This document shows positions 56,121 through 63,862 of a stretch of DNA of 64,000 nucleotides, piece by piece (position 1 is the stretch's first letter; every line of letters starts with the position of its first letter). Made by a program: the position numbers and the translations under genes. The notes beneath the pieces are model-generated. The model saw only the letters and a list, made by a program, of their open reading frames with translations. It had not been told where the DNA came from and did not search any database. Location of the stretch: assembly GCF_002556545.1 (NCBI RefSeq), contig NZ_CP022685.1, positions 1,612,001-1,676,000 on the forward strand. Direction: 5' to 3'. This stretch comes from Streptomyces formicae. Its GTDB lineage: Bacteria; Actinomycetota; Actinomycetes; Streptomycetales; Streptomycetaceae.

Positions 56121-56942
56121 TCACGGATCCAGGTCGTCCGCGGCCCGCTCGGCGAAGACGCGCATCGCCTTGGCGGTCACCGGGCCCGGGGCGCCGGGCA
56201 GTTGGCGCCCGTCCACGCGGTGCACGCCCTGCACGTCGCGCAGTGTCGAGGTCAGGAAGACCTCGTCGGCGCGGGCCAGGACGTCCAGCGGCAGCTCGGT
56301 CTCGCGCGCGCCCGTCCACCGGACGGCCAGCTCGCGGGTGATGCCCGCCAGACACCCCGAGGCGAGCGGCGGGGTGTGGATCTCGCCGTCGAGGACGACG
56401 AAGACGTTGGTGCCCGTGCCCTCGCACAGCTGCCCGACGGTGTTACCGAACAGCGCCTCGGAGGCGCCCTGTTCGTGGGCGCGGGCGAGAGCGACGACGT
56501 TCTCCGCGTACGACGTGGTCTTCAGCCCGGTCAGCGCGCCGCGTTCGTTGCGGGCCCACGGCACGGTGATCACCGCGGTGGACGCGGCGGGCTCGGCGGC
56601 CTCGGCGAGGGCCACGACGAGCGTGGTCCCCTGGTCGCCCCGGTCCGAACCGAGCGGCGAGATGCCTCCCGTGTAGGTGATCCGCAACCGGCCGAGCGCC
56701 AGCGGGTTGGCCTCCAGGACGGCGGCGCAGGCGCGGCGCACCTCGTCGAGGTCCGGCTCCGGCAGACCGAGGCCGCGCGCGGAACCGGCGAGCCTGGTCA
56801 GGTGCCTGGTCAGCGCGAAAGGCCGCCCCGCCACGGACTTCACCGTCTCGAAGACGCCGTCGCCCACCGTGAGCCCGTGGTCGAGCACGGAGACGCGGGC
56901 GTCGTCGATGTCCTGCAGCCCGTCATTGAGCCAGATCTTCAC
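56121..56942 (-). CDS. pabC: Class IV aminotransferase, probable aminodeoxychorismate lyase
   Basis: 273 aa from a GTG at 56942, overlapping the upstream chorismate-binding gene by 4 bp, with GGAGGGACC as ribosome site. PLP Lys in LKTTSYAENV near 138 and phosphate contacts in LCEGTGTNVFVV and LTSTLRDVQGV. Next to a PabB-like gene it should release p-aminobenzoate for folate. D-amino-acid or branched-chain aminotransferases share the fold. Confidence 0.88.
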   Translation of the reverse strand: MKIWLNDGLQDIDDARVSVLDHGLTVGDGVFETVKSVAGRPFALTRHLTRLAGSARGLGLPEPDLDEVRRACAAVLEANPLALGRLRITYTGGISPLGSDRGDQGTTLVVALAEAAEPAASTAVITVPWARNERGALTGLKTTSYAENVVALARAHEQGASEALFGNTVGQLCEGTGTNVFVVLDGEIHTPPLASGCLAGITRELAVRWTGARETELPLDVLARADEVFLTSTLRDVQGVHRVDGRQLPGAPGPVTAKAMRVFAERAADDLDP

Positions 56943-58006
56943 GTCGGGGTCCCTCCACTCGCTTCGTACGCGCCCGACGCTACCGCCAGGAGCCGCTCCG
57001 CCTTCAGCTCGGTCTCCCGCCACTCCCCCTCGGGGTCCGAGCCCCAGGTGATCCCGGCGCCGGTGCCGAAGCGCAGGACGCCCTCGTCGCGGTCGATCCA
57101 GAAGGTGCGGATGCCGACCGCCAGCTCCCCGGTACCCCGATCGGCGTCGACCCAGCCGATGCCGCCGCAGTAGGGGCCGCGCGGCGCCGTCTCCAGCTCG
57201 TCGATGATCCGCAGGGCGCTGGACTTCGGGGCGCCGGTGACGGAACCGGGCGGGAACGTGGCGTCGAACAGCTCGGGCCAGCCCGCGCCCGCCCTCAGCT
57301 CGCCGTGGACGGTGGAGACGAGATGGACGAGCCCGGGGTGCTTCTCGACCACGCAGAGGTCGGGGACGGTCACCGAACCCGTGGCGCAGACCCGCCCCAG
57401 GTCGTTGCGGACCAGGTCCACGATCATGACGTTCTCCGCGTAGTCCTTCTCCAGGAGATCCGCCTCGGTACGTCCGGTGCCCTTGATCGGCCCGGACTCC
57501 ACGGACCGTCCCGCGCGGCGCAGGAACAGCTCGGGGGACGCGGTGGCTATCTCCACGCCGTGCTCCGGCAGCCGGATCGTTCCCGCGTACGGAGCGGGGT
57601 TCCCGCGTGCGAGGAGGGCGGTCAGGGCGTCCACGTCGGCGTCGGGGGCCACCGGCGCCGAGAGGACCCGGCAGAGGTTCGCCTGATAGACCTCACCGGC
57701 CGCGATGTACGCCCGTATCCGCCGCACGCCCTCCGTGTACGCCGCGCGGTCCAGGGACGACGTCCAGTCACCGGCCGCGGGGCCGTGCCAGGCCCCGGGG
57801 ACCGGCGCGGGCACGGACTCCCCGCGCACGTCGGCGAAGCGCGCGCAGACCAGGCCCCCCTCGAAATCCGCGGACACCGCCCAGAAGCCGGTGGAGTCCA
57901 GGGCCGCGGGGTCGCTGGTCACATCGCGCAGACCGGTGGCCACGAGGGGGCCGAAGCGCGCCATGGGAGGGAGCGTCGAAGACGATGTCAGAGGGGGGCT
58001 GTGCAC
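56939..58006 (-). CDS. pabB: Aminodeoxychorismate synthase component I-like, chorismate-binding
   Basis: 355 aa from a GTG at 58006 (the ATG at 57964 is an alternative). Chorismate-binding core: AYIAAGEVYQANLCRVL, VESGPIKGTGRTEAD, ENVMIVDLVRNDLGRVC, FPPGSVTGAPKSSALRIIDE, GGIGWVD. Short for the family and lacking the N-terminal region of TrpE. No PabA glutaminase gene is adjacent, so ammonia must come from one elsewhere. Two-gene operon with pabC. Confidence 0.92.
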   Translation of the reverse strand: MHSPPLTSSSTLPPMARFGPLVATGLRDVTSDPAALDSTGFWAVSADFEGGLVCARFADVRGESVPAPVPGAWHGPAAGDWTSSLDRAAYTEGVRRIRAYIAAGEVYQANLCRVLSAPVAPDADVDALTALLARGNPAPYAGTIRLPEHGVEIATASPELFLRRAGRSVESGPIKGTGRTEADLLEKDYAENVMIVDLVRNDLGRVCATGSVTVPDLCVVEKHPGLVHLVSTVHGELRAGAGWPELFDATFPPGSVTGAPKSSALRIIDELETAPRGPYCGGIGWVDADRGTGELAVGIRTFWIDRDEGVLRFGTGAGITWGSDPEGEWRETELKAERLLAVASGAYEASGGTPT

Positions 58007-58081
58007 GGCTGCGAGTCTATGACCGGCGTGCCGGCGGCGCCCCTGACCGGCGACAGCGCAGCACGCTGCGCAAACGCGTTT

Positions 58082-58109
58082 TTGTACTGGCCCAGGAATC
58101 CGCTAGAGT
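58082..58109 (+). promoter_or_regulatory. Promoter of the tRNA cluster
   Basis: -35 TTGTAC (58082-58087), 16-bp spacer, -10 TAGAGT (58104-58109), close to the HrdB-type consensus, 42 bp before tRNA-Gly. The start of pabB is on the other strand nearby. Confidence 0.6.
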
Positions 58110-58151
58110 TCAACACGTCGCCGGGACGCGCAAGCGGACCGGGAAAGACAA

Positions 58152-58224
58152 GCGGACGTAGCTCAGTTGGTAGAGCGCAACCTTGCCAAGGTTGAGGTCG
58201 CCAGTTCGAACCTGGTCGTCCGCT
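58152..58224 (+). tRNA. tRNA-Gly (anticodon GCC)
   Basis: 73 nt. Acceptor GCGGACG/CGTCCGC, anticodon arm AACCTTGCCAAGGTT giving GCC, T-arm GCCAGTTCGAACCTGGT. First of the Gly-Cys-Val-Val-Val cluster. Confidence 0.96.
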
Positions 58225-58264
58225 CGCAGGAAAGTGGGGGATCTTCCCGAGCCCCTACGCTCCT

Positions 58265-58335
58265 GGTGGAGTGGCCGAGAGGCGAGGCAACGGCCTGCAA
58301 AGCCGTCTACACGGGTTCAAATCCCGTCTCCACCT
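58265..58335 (+). tRNA. tRNA-Cys (anticodon GCA)
   Basis: 71 nt. Acceptor GGTGGAG/CTCCACC, anticodon arm GGCCTGCAAAGCC giving GCA, T-arm ACGGGTTCAAATCCCGT. The bases after the discriminator are CCA. Confidence 0.96.
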
Positions 58336-58339
58336 CCAA

Positions 58340-58411
58340 GCGCGATTAGCTCAGCGGGAGAGCGCTTCCCTGACACGGAAGAGGTCACTGGTTCAATCCC
58401 AGTATCGCGCA
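58340..58411 (+). tRNA. tRNA-Val (anticodon GAC), copy 1
   Basis: 72 nt. Acceptor GCGCGAT/ATCGCGC, anticodon arm CTTCCCTGACACGGAAG giving GAC (reads GUC/GUU). It begins only 4 bp after tRNA-Cys, so they share a precursor. Confidence 0.97.
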
Positions 58412-58448
58412 CGCAGCACAACCGAAGATCCGGTCCGCAAGGATCCCC

Positions 58449-58520
58449 GCGCGATTAGCTCAGCGGGAGAGCGCTTCCCTGACACGGAAGAGGTCACTGG
58501 TTCAATCCCAGTATCGCGCA
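58449..58520 (+). tRNA. tRNA-Val (anticodon GAC), copy 2
   Basis: 72 nt, identical to copy 1, separated by a 37-bp spacer. Confidence 0.97.
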
Positions 58521-58549
58521 CGCAGTACGCAGCACACGCAGGTCCACCC

Positions 58550-58621
58550 GCGCGATTAGCTCAGCGGGAGAGCGCTTCCCTGACACGGAAGAGGTCACTG
58601 GTTCAATCCCAGTATCGCGCA
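58550..58621 (+). tRNA. tRNA-Val (anticodon GAC), copy 3
   Basis: 72 nt, identical to copies 1 and 2, after a 29-bp spacer. Here the bases following the discriminator are CCA. Confidence 0.97.
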
Positions 58622-58630
58622 CCATCCACA

Positions 58631-58664
58631 CGAAGCCCCGGCCGTTCCCACGGCCGGGGCTTCG
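58631..58664. terminator. tRNA cluster terminator
   Basis: CGAAGCCCCGGCCGT (58631-58645), loop TCCC, ACGGCCGGGGCTTCG (58650-58664), perfect 15-bp stem. It also serves the convergent zinc-ribbon gene. Confidence 0.9.
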
Positions 58665-58673
58665 TCGTTCCCG

Positions 58674-58997
58674 TCAGGACGAGAAGAGCATGTGCCCGAA
58701 GCTCTTGTGCCGGTTGTGTCCGCCGTAGTGACCGCCGTGGCCTCCGTGGCCGCCGTGCGGGGCGCCCCACGCGGGAGCCTGGGCCGCCGGGTAGCCCTGG
58801 GGGGCCGGGGGCGCGGGGTAACCCTGCGGGCCGGGCGGCGGCGGGGCCTGCTGTCCGCCCCACTGGGCCTCCAGCCGGGTCAGGGACTCCAGCTCGCCGT
58901 AGTCGAGGAATATCCCCCGGCAGCCGTTGCACTGCTCGATCTGGACGCCGTTGCGGTTGTACGTGTGCATCGGTGCGTGACACTTGGGGCACTGCAT
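58674..58997 (-). CDS. TFIIB-type zinc-ribbon protein
   Basis: 107 aa. Zinc ribbon CPKC...CNGC (residues 3-6 and 23-26) with CRGIFLDYGELESL, the zf-TFIIB family signature. The tail is Pro/Gly/Gln/Tyr-rich then His/Gly-rich (GGHGGHGGHYGGHNRH), which may bind metal. Function unknown. Confidence 0.9.
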   Translation of the reverse strand: MQCPKCHAPMHTYNRNGVQIEQCNGCRGIFLDYGELESLTRLEAQWGGQQAPPPPGPQGYPAPPAPQGYPAAQAPAWGAPHGGHGGHGGHYGGHNRHKSFGHMLFSS

Positions 58998-59107
58998 GGA
59001 CGGCTCAACTCCTCGCCGGTGGTGACTGCTTCGCCGGATTACTGCCCGGCTTCGGTGCGTTGCACCCTACTTCGTGGTCCCGGGCGCCAACTCCGCCGGT
59101 AGGGGCG

Positions 59108-60025
59108 TCACTCGGACATGCGGTCGCACGCGTCGACCAGCGCCTGCTCGATCTCGTCCAGGGGGCGGTCGGCCGCGACGGCCTTGGTGATCGCCAGCGC
59201 CGCGGTCTGCGCGGTCAGGGCGCGGGCCGGGACGTCGAGCGCGGGCCAGGGGTCGGTGCCGTCGCTGGGGACCGCCGCGCCGTCCGCCCTTCGGTAGGCG
59301 TCCAGGAAGCGGGTCCACTCGTCGGGGGCGAGCAGACCACAGGCGAACCAGGCGGCGGGTCTGGCCAGGTCCCACGCGGGGTCGCCGGTGCCGAGGTCGT
59401 CCACGTCGATCAGGCGCCAGTGGCCCTCTTCGGTGCGGACCAGTTGGCCGAGGTGGAAGTCGCCGTGGCACAGGTGGCGGGAGCCGGGGGGCGGGCCCTC
59501 GGCACGGGCCCAGGGTGGGAGTGCCGCCCAGGCGCGCAGTACCGGGGGTGCGGCGGGGTGGGGTCCTGCCGCGTGCAGCCTGGCGACGGCACGGGCGGCC
59601 TTGATGGGGCCTCTCATGGCGGGGAGCGGGTGGGGCAGCGCGCTCGCGGGGACCGCGTGCAGGCGGGCCAGGAGGGCGGCTGCCGCTTCCCAGGGGGCCG
59701 CGTCGGGATCGTCCCGGTCTACAGGGGTGCCGTAGGGCCAGAGCGTGATGGGGCGGCCCTGTAGTTCGGTGAGGGTGGCGTGGAGCGGGGGGAGGAGGGT
59801 GGTGGCGAGTGTGGGGTGCGCCGCGGTCTCCAGGCGTGCGGTCAGGTCGGTGGGGGGTGTGCCCGGGGCGTGCGCCTTGGCGACGATGCCGCCGTGGCGG
59901 ATGACGGTGGCGTCGGGGCGGTCCGCGAGGACGGGGGTGGGGCAGGTGCACGGGCGGGGGTGGGTCGCGTCGTGGGCGGCGGCTTTGGCTGTGCTGGTCA
60001 GGGCGGGCAGGAGGGTGGTGGTCAC
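59108..60025 (-). CDS. APH-family (aminoglycoside phosphotransferase-like) kinase
   Basis: 305 aa from a GTG at 60025. Catalytic loop HLCHGDFHLGQLV near residue 170 with the Brenner HGDFH, and metal-binding IDVDDLGTGDPAWDLA. The N-lobe is short, with VIRHGGIVAKAH in the position of the ATP-binding lysine. Such proteins phosphorylate small hydroxyl compounds; no antibiotic link is visible. Repetitive Pro/Thr-rich N-terminus. Confidence 0.85.
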   Translation of the reverse strand: MTTTLLPALTSTAKAAAHDATHPRPCTCPTPVLADRPDATVIRHGGIVAKAHAPGTPPTDLTARLETAAHPTLATTLLPPLHATLTELQGRPITLWPYGTPVDRDDPDAAPWEAAAALLARLHAVPASALPHPLPAMRGPIKAARAVARLHAAGPHPAAPPVLRAWAALPPWARAEGPPPGSRHLCHGDFHLGQLVRTEEGHWRLIDVDDLGTGDPAWDLARPAAWFACGLLAPDEWTRFLDAYRRADGAAVPSDGTDPWPALDVPARALTAQTAALAITKAVAADRPLDEIEQALVDACDRMSE

Positions 60026-60170
60026 GGGGCCCCCGGGGGTGTGGCGTGGAGTCTGGGGTGAGCGTACGCAGCGGGGGCCTTGGGGCGGGAGCGAACCTTT
60101 CATGCACCCGTCGGTCGGCAGGCTCGCGGGGCGTCTTGGGTGCGGGTGTGCGCCTTGGGTTCGTCTCGGG

Positions 60171-60464
60171 GGCGGGGCCGCGGGGGTATGTGCGTACTCG
60201 CCGTCCCAGAGCATTGCCAACGGACTTGCTTCCCTGCCCCCGTCACTTATGTGCTCCGTGCGCACATACCCCCACGTCCCCTCACGCGCGCTCGCGACCG
60301 CCCCCCGGCGGGGGTTCCCGGCCCCCACCGGTCTGCGGCCGCCGTTCGACCGGAGGGGACGTGGCGGTATGTCCGCCCGGAGCACATGTGGCCACGCCCC
60401 GAGGTGCCCGGAGTGTGGCGGCCATCTGGGACGGCGAGGACGGACATACCGCCGCGGCCCCGCC
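60171..60464. repeat. Nested inverted-repeat (double-hairpin) element
   Basis: Outer arms 60171-60210 and 60425-60464 are inverted copies, 37 of 40 matching. Inner arms 60249-60283 and 60353-60387 are inverted copies, 32 of 35. All four share a core GSGGTATGTSCG. Within each half the outer and inner cores are also complementary (for example GGGGGTATGTGCG with CGCACATACCCCC), so each half can fold into its own hairpin. The three bases that differ between halves change in step on both strands of each stem. Confidence 0.8.
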
Positions 60465-60536
60465 CCACGACCGAACCAGAAGCGCGACCCCAGCCCCTAC
60501 GGAGCCGCACCGGACCACCGGGGGGGGGACCCCTTC

Positions 60537-60556
60537 AGGGGCGCGGGGAACTGCGC
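60537..60556. repeat. Dispersed intergenic repeat AGGGGCGCGGGGAACTGCGC, copy 2
   Basis: Exact 20-base match to 7897-7916. Here it follows GGGGACCCCTTC, allowing a CCCCT/AGGGG hairpin. Confidence 0.7.
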
Positions 60557-60639
60557 AAAACCCCGTGTGACACCACACCGGACGTGGGCAAGAACCACCT
60601 CCCCGCCCACCCGAACGCACCGCGCCGCAGCGGAAAAGA

Positions 60640-60675
60640 AACAACCCGCGCAGCTCCCCAGCTGCGCGGGTTGTT
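60640..60675 (-). terminator. Terminator of the 67-aa membrane protein gene
   Basis: AACAACCCGCGCAGCT (60640-60655), loop CCCC, AGCTGCGCGGGTTGTT (60660-60675), 16-bp perfect stem. On the minus strand a T-rich run (60631-60639) follows. Confidence 0.9.
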
Positions 60676-60760
60676 GTGCCGTCCGCCGCACCCCCGTCCC
60701 CACGGGGTTTCATGGCCGGATGTCCCCGCCCGGACCGCTCTTCCGGGCCCGGGGCGCCGC

Positions 60761-60964
60761 TCAGCGCCCCAGCATCACGCCCACGGACGACGCTTGTGTG
60801 ACCACTGCTTCCCAGCCGCCGAAGACGACCACGAGCAGGGCTGCCAGGGGAAGGACCATGGCCGTCGCCACCAAGGGGTGGCGCGTGCCGGACGGGCGGA
60901 CGCCGAACGCGGAGAACCTGCGCCCTTGCGTGCGGAGCATGGTCCGCGGTGCCGTGTCCGCCAT
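60761..60964 (-). CDS. Small single-pass membrane protein
   Basis: 67 aa from the ATG at 60964 behind AGGAGAGG, a strong ribosome site. Basic N-terminus (RTMLRTQGRRFSAFGVRPSG) then one TM helix (VATAMVLPLAALLVVVFGGW) and a short tail, N-in by the positive-inside rule. A strong terminator follows, so it is a real transcription unit. Function unknown. Confidence 0.75.
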   Translation of the reverse strand: MADTAPRTMLRTQGRRFSAFGVRPSGTRHPLVATAMVLPLAALLVVVFGGWEAVVTQASSVGVMLGR

Positions 60965-61165
60965 GGTTCCTCTCCTGACCGATCTCGATGTGGATTTGGC
61001 AAGCGGCGAGCAACTGACCTCGGGGGACGAGTGCTGCCACCCGCCGCTTGACCTCAAATCTAGGTGCGCGGAGCCTGCTGGACGTCATGCCCTCGTACCG
61101 ATTGCCGGGCCTCCCGGAGGATGACCGACCGGTGCGCGCGTACTCCCGTGGGTGGAGACGGGGTC

Positions 61166-61432
61166 CTAGGACTCAGGGTCTTCCCGCAGGGGTCGGGCCA
61201 CCACTTCCGAGGAGTCCTCCCTCGGGACCGGCTGTTCGACCAGGGCCAGGACGCGGGTCGCCATGAACCGCGCCGTACGCACCACGGAGCCGCTGCGGGT
61301 GACTTCGCTCACTTCCACCACTCCCCTGCGCACCGCCGTCTCCACCCGGCGGCCCGCCCGGCTCGCCACCACTTCGTACGTACGCGTCGTGTCCCCGGCG
61401 TCCACGACTATCTCCACGCGATCACCCTTCAC
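61166..61432 (-). CDS. Small conserved hypothetical protein
   Basis: 88 aa from a GTG at 61432. Predicted beta-rich with short strands (RVEIVVDAGD, TYEVVASRAG, VVEVSEVTRSG), no cysteines, no TM. Likely a small SH3- or OB-like protein found in many streptomycetes; function unknown. Confidence 0.75.
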   Translation of the reverse strand: MKGDRVEIVVDAGDTTRTYEVVASRAGRRVETAVRRGVVEVSEVTRSGSVVRTARFMATRVLALVEQPVPREDSSEVVARPLREDPES

Positions 61433-61628
61433 GGGATCAATCCCCCTTCAGCGATGGTTGGTTGGGGATCCGGGCGGTGTCGACGGCCCCTCGTCCCCCG
61501 TGCCCTGACCACTCTTCGAGTTTCCCACCCGGCACTGACAATCGATCGGCCCGCGAGGGCGCGGCCTCTGCACGTGCTCGCCCGTGGAAACGTAAGCTGT
61601 GGCTCGTCAGACGGACCGGGCAGCGGGG

Positions 61629-62942
61629 ATGGACATGGCGATGATGCGGCTCCGGCGCGAGGACCCGCGTGTCGTCGGCTCGTTCAGGTTGCACAGGCGC
61701 CTGGGCGCCGGCGGCATGGGGGTCGTTTATCTGGGGTCGGACCGGCGGGGGCAGCGCGTCGCCCTGAAGGTGATCCGGCCCGATCTGGCGGAGGATCAGG
61801 AGTTCCGGTCGCGGTTCGCGCGGGAGGTCTCGGCCGCCCGCCGGATCAGGGGCGGCTGCACGGCGCGGCTCGTCGCCGCCGATCTCGACGCCGACCGGCC
61901 GTGGTTCGCCACCCAGTACGTTCCCGGGCCCTCGCTGCACGACAAGGTCGCTGCCGAGGGCCCGCTCTCGGCAGCCGACGTGGCCGTGGTGGGCTCCGCG
62001 CTCGCCGAGGGGCTCGTGGCCGTGCACGAGGCCGGTGTCGTGCACCGGGACCTGAAGCCGTCGAACATCCTGCTGTCCCCGAAGGGGCCGCGGATCATCG
62101 ACTTCGGCATCGCCTGGGCCACGGGGGCCTCGACGCTCACGCACGTCGGTACGGCCGTCGGCTCGCCCGGGTTCCTCGCGCCCGAGCAGGTGCGCGGCGC
62201 CGCCGTCACGCCCGCCACCGACGTGTTCGCGCTGGGGGCCACCCTCGCGTACGCGGGCATGGCGGACTCGCCCTTCGGGCACGGCAGTTCCGAGGTCATG
62301 CTCTACCGCGTCGTACACGAGGAGGCGCAGCTGCACGGTGTGCCCGACGCGCTCGCGCCGCTGATCAGGGCCTGTCTCGCCAAGGATCCCGAGGAGCGGC
62401 CCAGCACGCTCCAACTGTCGCTCAGGCTCAAGGAGATCGCCGCGCGCGAGGCCCAGGGGCTCGGTGACGTGCGGCCGCCCGCGCCGCGCCAGGACCACGA
62501 CCGGCCCACGGGACGGCTCGCCGAGGGGTACGCGGAGCAGCGCACCCAGCGGCGTGCGGCGCCCGGTGCCACTCCCCCGCCGCGGACGGGATCCTCACGG
62601 CCCAACGCGTCGCGGCCTAGTGCGTCGCGGTCCGGCTCGCGCCCCGGCGCGCCCAGGAACACCACGCGCTCCGGCAGCAGGTCGGCGCCGCGCAGCGGCA
62701 CCGGGCGGCAGGGGCCGCGCACCACGGGTACGGGGCGAAGGGGGCCCGCCAATCCCCGGCTGCTTCGCCAGCGGCTCTTCGTCTTCGTGGTCGTGACGCT
62801 GCTCGTGGCCCTCGGCATCGCCGCGGCCCAGGGGTGCCAGGGGCCCGCGCGCGGCCTCGGGGACAGCGACGTACACCCGGGGCAGTCGCAGCAGTCGCAC
62901 GGTCCGCGGGTCGATTCCGGGCACGGCGCCCCGCAGAGCTGA
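61629..62942 (+). CDS. Membrane-linked serine/threonine protein kinase (PknB-like catalytic domain)
   Basis: 437 aa from the ATG at 61629 (a GTG ten codons earlier is possible). Gly loop LGAGGMGVVY (about residues 26-35), ATP Lys in VALKVI, catalytic HRDLKPSN near 145, DFG near 165 and APEQVRG. After residue about 275 comes a Pro/Arg/Ser/Thr-rich linker, one TM helix (LFVFVVVTLLVALGIAAAQG, about 388-407) and a short outer tail without PASTA repeats. Convergent with the methyltransferase gene, 12 bp apart. Confidence 0.94.
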   Translation: MDMAMMRLRREDPRVVGSFRLHRRLGAGGMGVVYLGSDRRGQRVALKVIRPDLAEDQEFRSRFAREVSAARRIRGGCTARLVAADLDADRPWFATQYVPGPSLHDKVAAEGPLSAADVAVVGSALAEGLVAVHEAGVVHRDLKPSNILLSPKGPRIIDFGIAWATGASTLTHVGTAVGSPGFLAPEQVRGAAVTPATDVFALGATLAYAGMADSPFGHGSSEVMLYRVVHEEAQLHGVPDALAPLIRACLAKDPEERPSTLQLSLRLKEIAAREAQGLGDVRPPAPRQDHDRPTGRLAEGYAEQRTQRRAAPGATPPPRTGSSRPNASRPSASRSGSRPGAPRNTTRSGSRSAPRSGTGRQGPRTTGTGRRGPANPRLLRQRLFVFVVVTLLVALGIAAAQGCQGPARGLGDSDVHPGQSQQSHGPRVDSGHGAPQS

Positions 62943-62954
62943 GGGGCGCTCCCC

Positions 62955-63773
62955 TCAGAGCCGGGGGCGGCCCGTCGCCACCGCGTAGAAGGCGACCGCG
63001 GCCGCCGCTCCCACGTTGAGCGAGTCCACGCCGTGGGCCATCGGGATGCGGACCCATTCGTCGGCCGCGACCAGGGCCTGGGTGGAGAGTCCGTCGCCCT
63101 CGGCGCCGAGCATCAGCGCCACGCGGTCCATCCGGTGCGGTGCCACCTCGTCCAGGGACTCGGCCTTCTCGTCCGGGGTGAGGGCGAGGAGGTTGAAGCC
63201 CGCCTCGCGCACGCCGTCGAGGCCCTTGGGCCAGGACTCCAGGCGGGCGTAGGGGACCGAGAAGACGGCGCCCATCGAGACCTTGACCGAGCGGCGGTAG
63301 AGCGGGTCGGCGCAGTCCGGTGAGAGCAGGACCGCGTCCATGCCGAGGGCCGCGGCGGAGCGGAAGATCGCGCCGATGTTGGTGTGGTCGTTCACCGCCT
63401 CCATGACGACCACGCGGCGGGTGGTGGCGAGGAGTTCGTCGGCGGTGGGCAGCGGCTTGCGCTGCATCGAGGCGAGGGCGCCGCGGTGCACGTGGTAGCC
63501 GGTGACGCGCTCGGCGAGGTCCGGGCTCACCGCGTACACGGGGGCCGGGAGTTCGTCGATGACGTCGCGCATGACGTCGACCCACTTGGCCGAGAGCAGC
63601 ATCGAGCGCATCTCGTAGCCGGCGTCCTTGGCCCGTCTGATGACCTTCTCGCCCTCGGCGATGAACAGTCCCTCGGCCGGTTCGCGCCTGCGGCGCAGTT
63701 CGACGTCGGTCAGGCCGGTGAAGTCGCGCAGGCGCGGGTCGTCGGGGTCGTCGACGGTGATGAGATCAGCCAC
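62955..63773 (-). CDS. SpoU/TrmH-family RNA 2'-O-methyltransferase
   Basis: 272 aa from a GTG at 63773. N-terminal substrate-binding region (LFIAEGEKVIRRAKDAGYE) and the SPOUT knot motifs: EAVNDHTNIGAIFRSAAALG (motif 1), LMLGAEGDGLS (motif 2), IPMAHGVDSLNVGAAAAVAF (motif 3). It methylates rRNA or tRNA ribose; the exact target cannot be read from sequence. Confidence 0.94.
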   Translation of the reverse strand: MADLITVDDPDDPRLRDFTGLTDVELRRRREPAEGLFIAEGEKVIRRAKDAGYEMRSMLLSAKWVDVMRDVIDELPAPVYAVSPDLAERVTGYHVHRGALASMQRKPLPTADELLATTRRVVVMEAVNDHTNIGAIFRSAAALGMDAVLLSPDCADPLYRRSVKVSMGAVFSVPYARLESWPKGLDGVREAGFNLLALTPDEKAESLDEVAPHRMDRVALMLGAEGDGLSTQALVAADEWVRIPMAHGVDSLNVGAAAAVAFYAVATGRPRL

Positions 63774-63862
63774 AGGGTGATACTGCCTTGTCCTGGGTGT
63801 GGTGCCAACGGCTGGGAACGGGTCGCGTTACCGCTGGTTACGTTCGGGGTGGGGCGGGCCGG

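Larger units (their letters stand above)
60026..60760. other. 735-bp gene-free stretch with a nested inverted-repeat element
   Basis: No frame here has credible coding character. From left to right it holds the upstream region of the phosphotransferase, the double-hairpin element (60171-60464), a run of nine Gs near 60520-60528, copy 2 of a dispersed repeat (60537-60556) and a strong terminator (60640-60675). Confidence 0.75.

Noticed and set aside
58340..58621. Regular repeats suggestive of a CRISPR array
   Set aside because: The repeated 72-nt units are tRNA-Val genes with unequal spacers; no cas genes are present.
58265..58664. Integrated element at the tRNA cluster
   Set aside because: No integrase gene follows; the next genes are an ordinary zinc-ribbon protein and a phosphotransferase.
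60080..61124. Overlapping 170-460 codon frames across the 60-61 kb gap
   Set aside because: They arise from the GC-rich inverted repeats on both strands, lack ribosome sites and motifs, and conflict with the terminator at 60640-60675.
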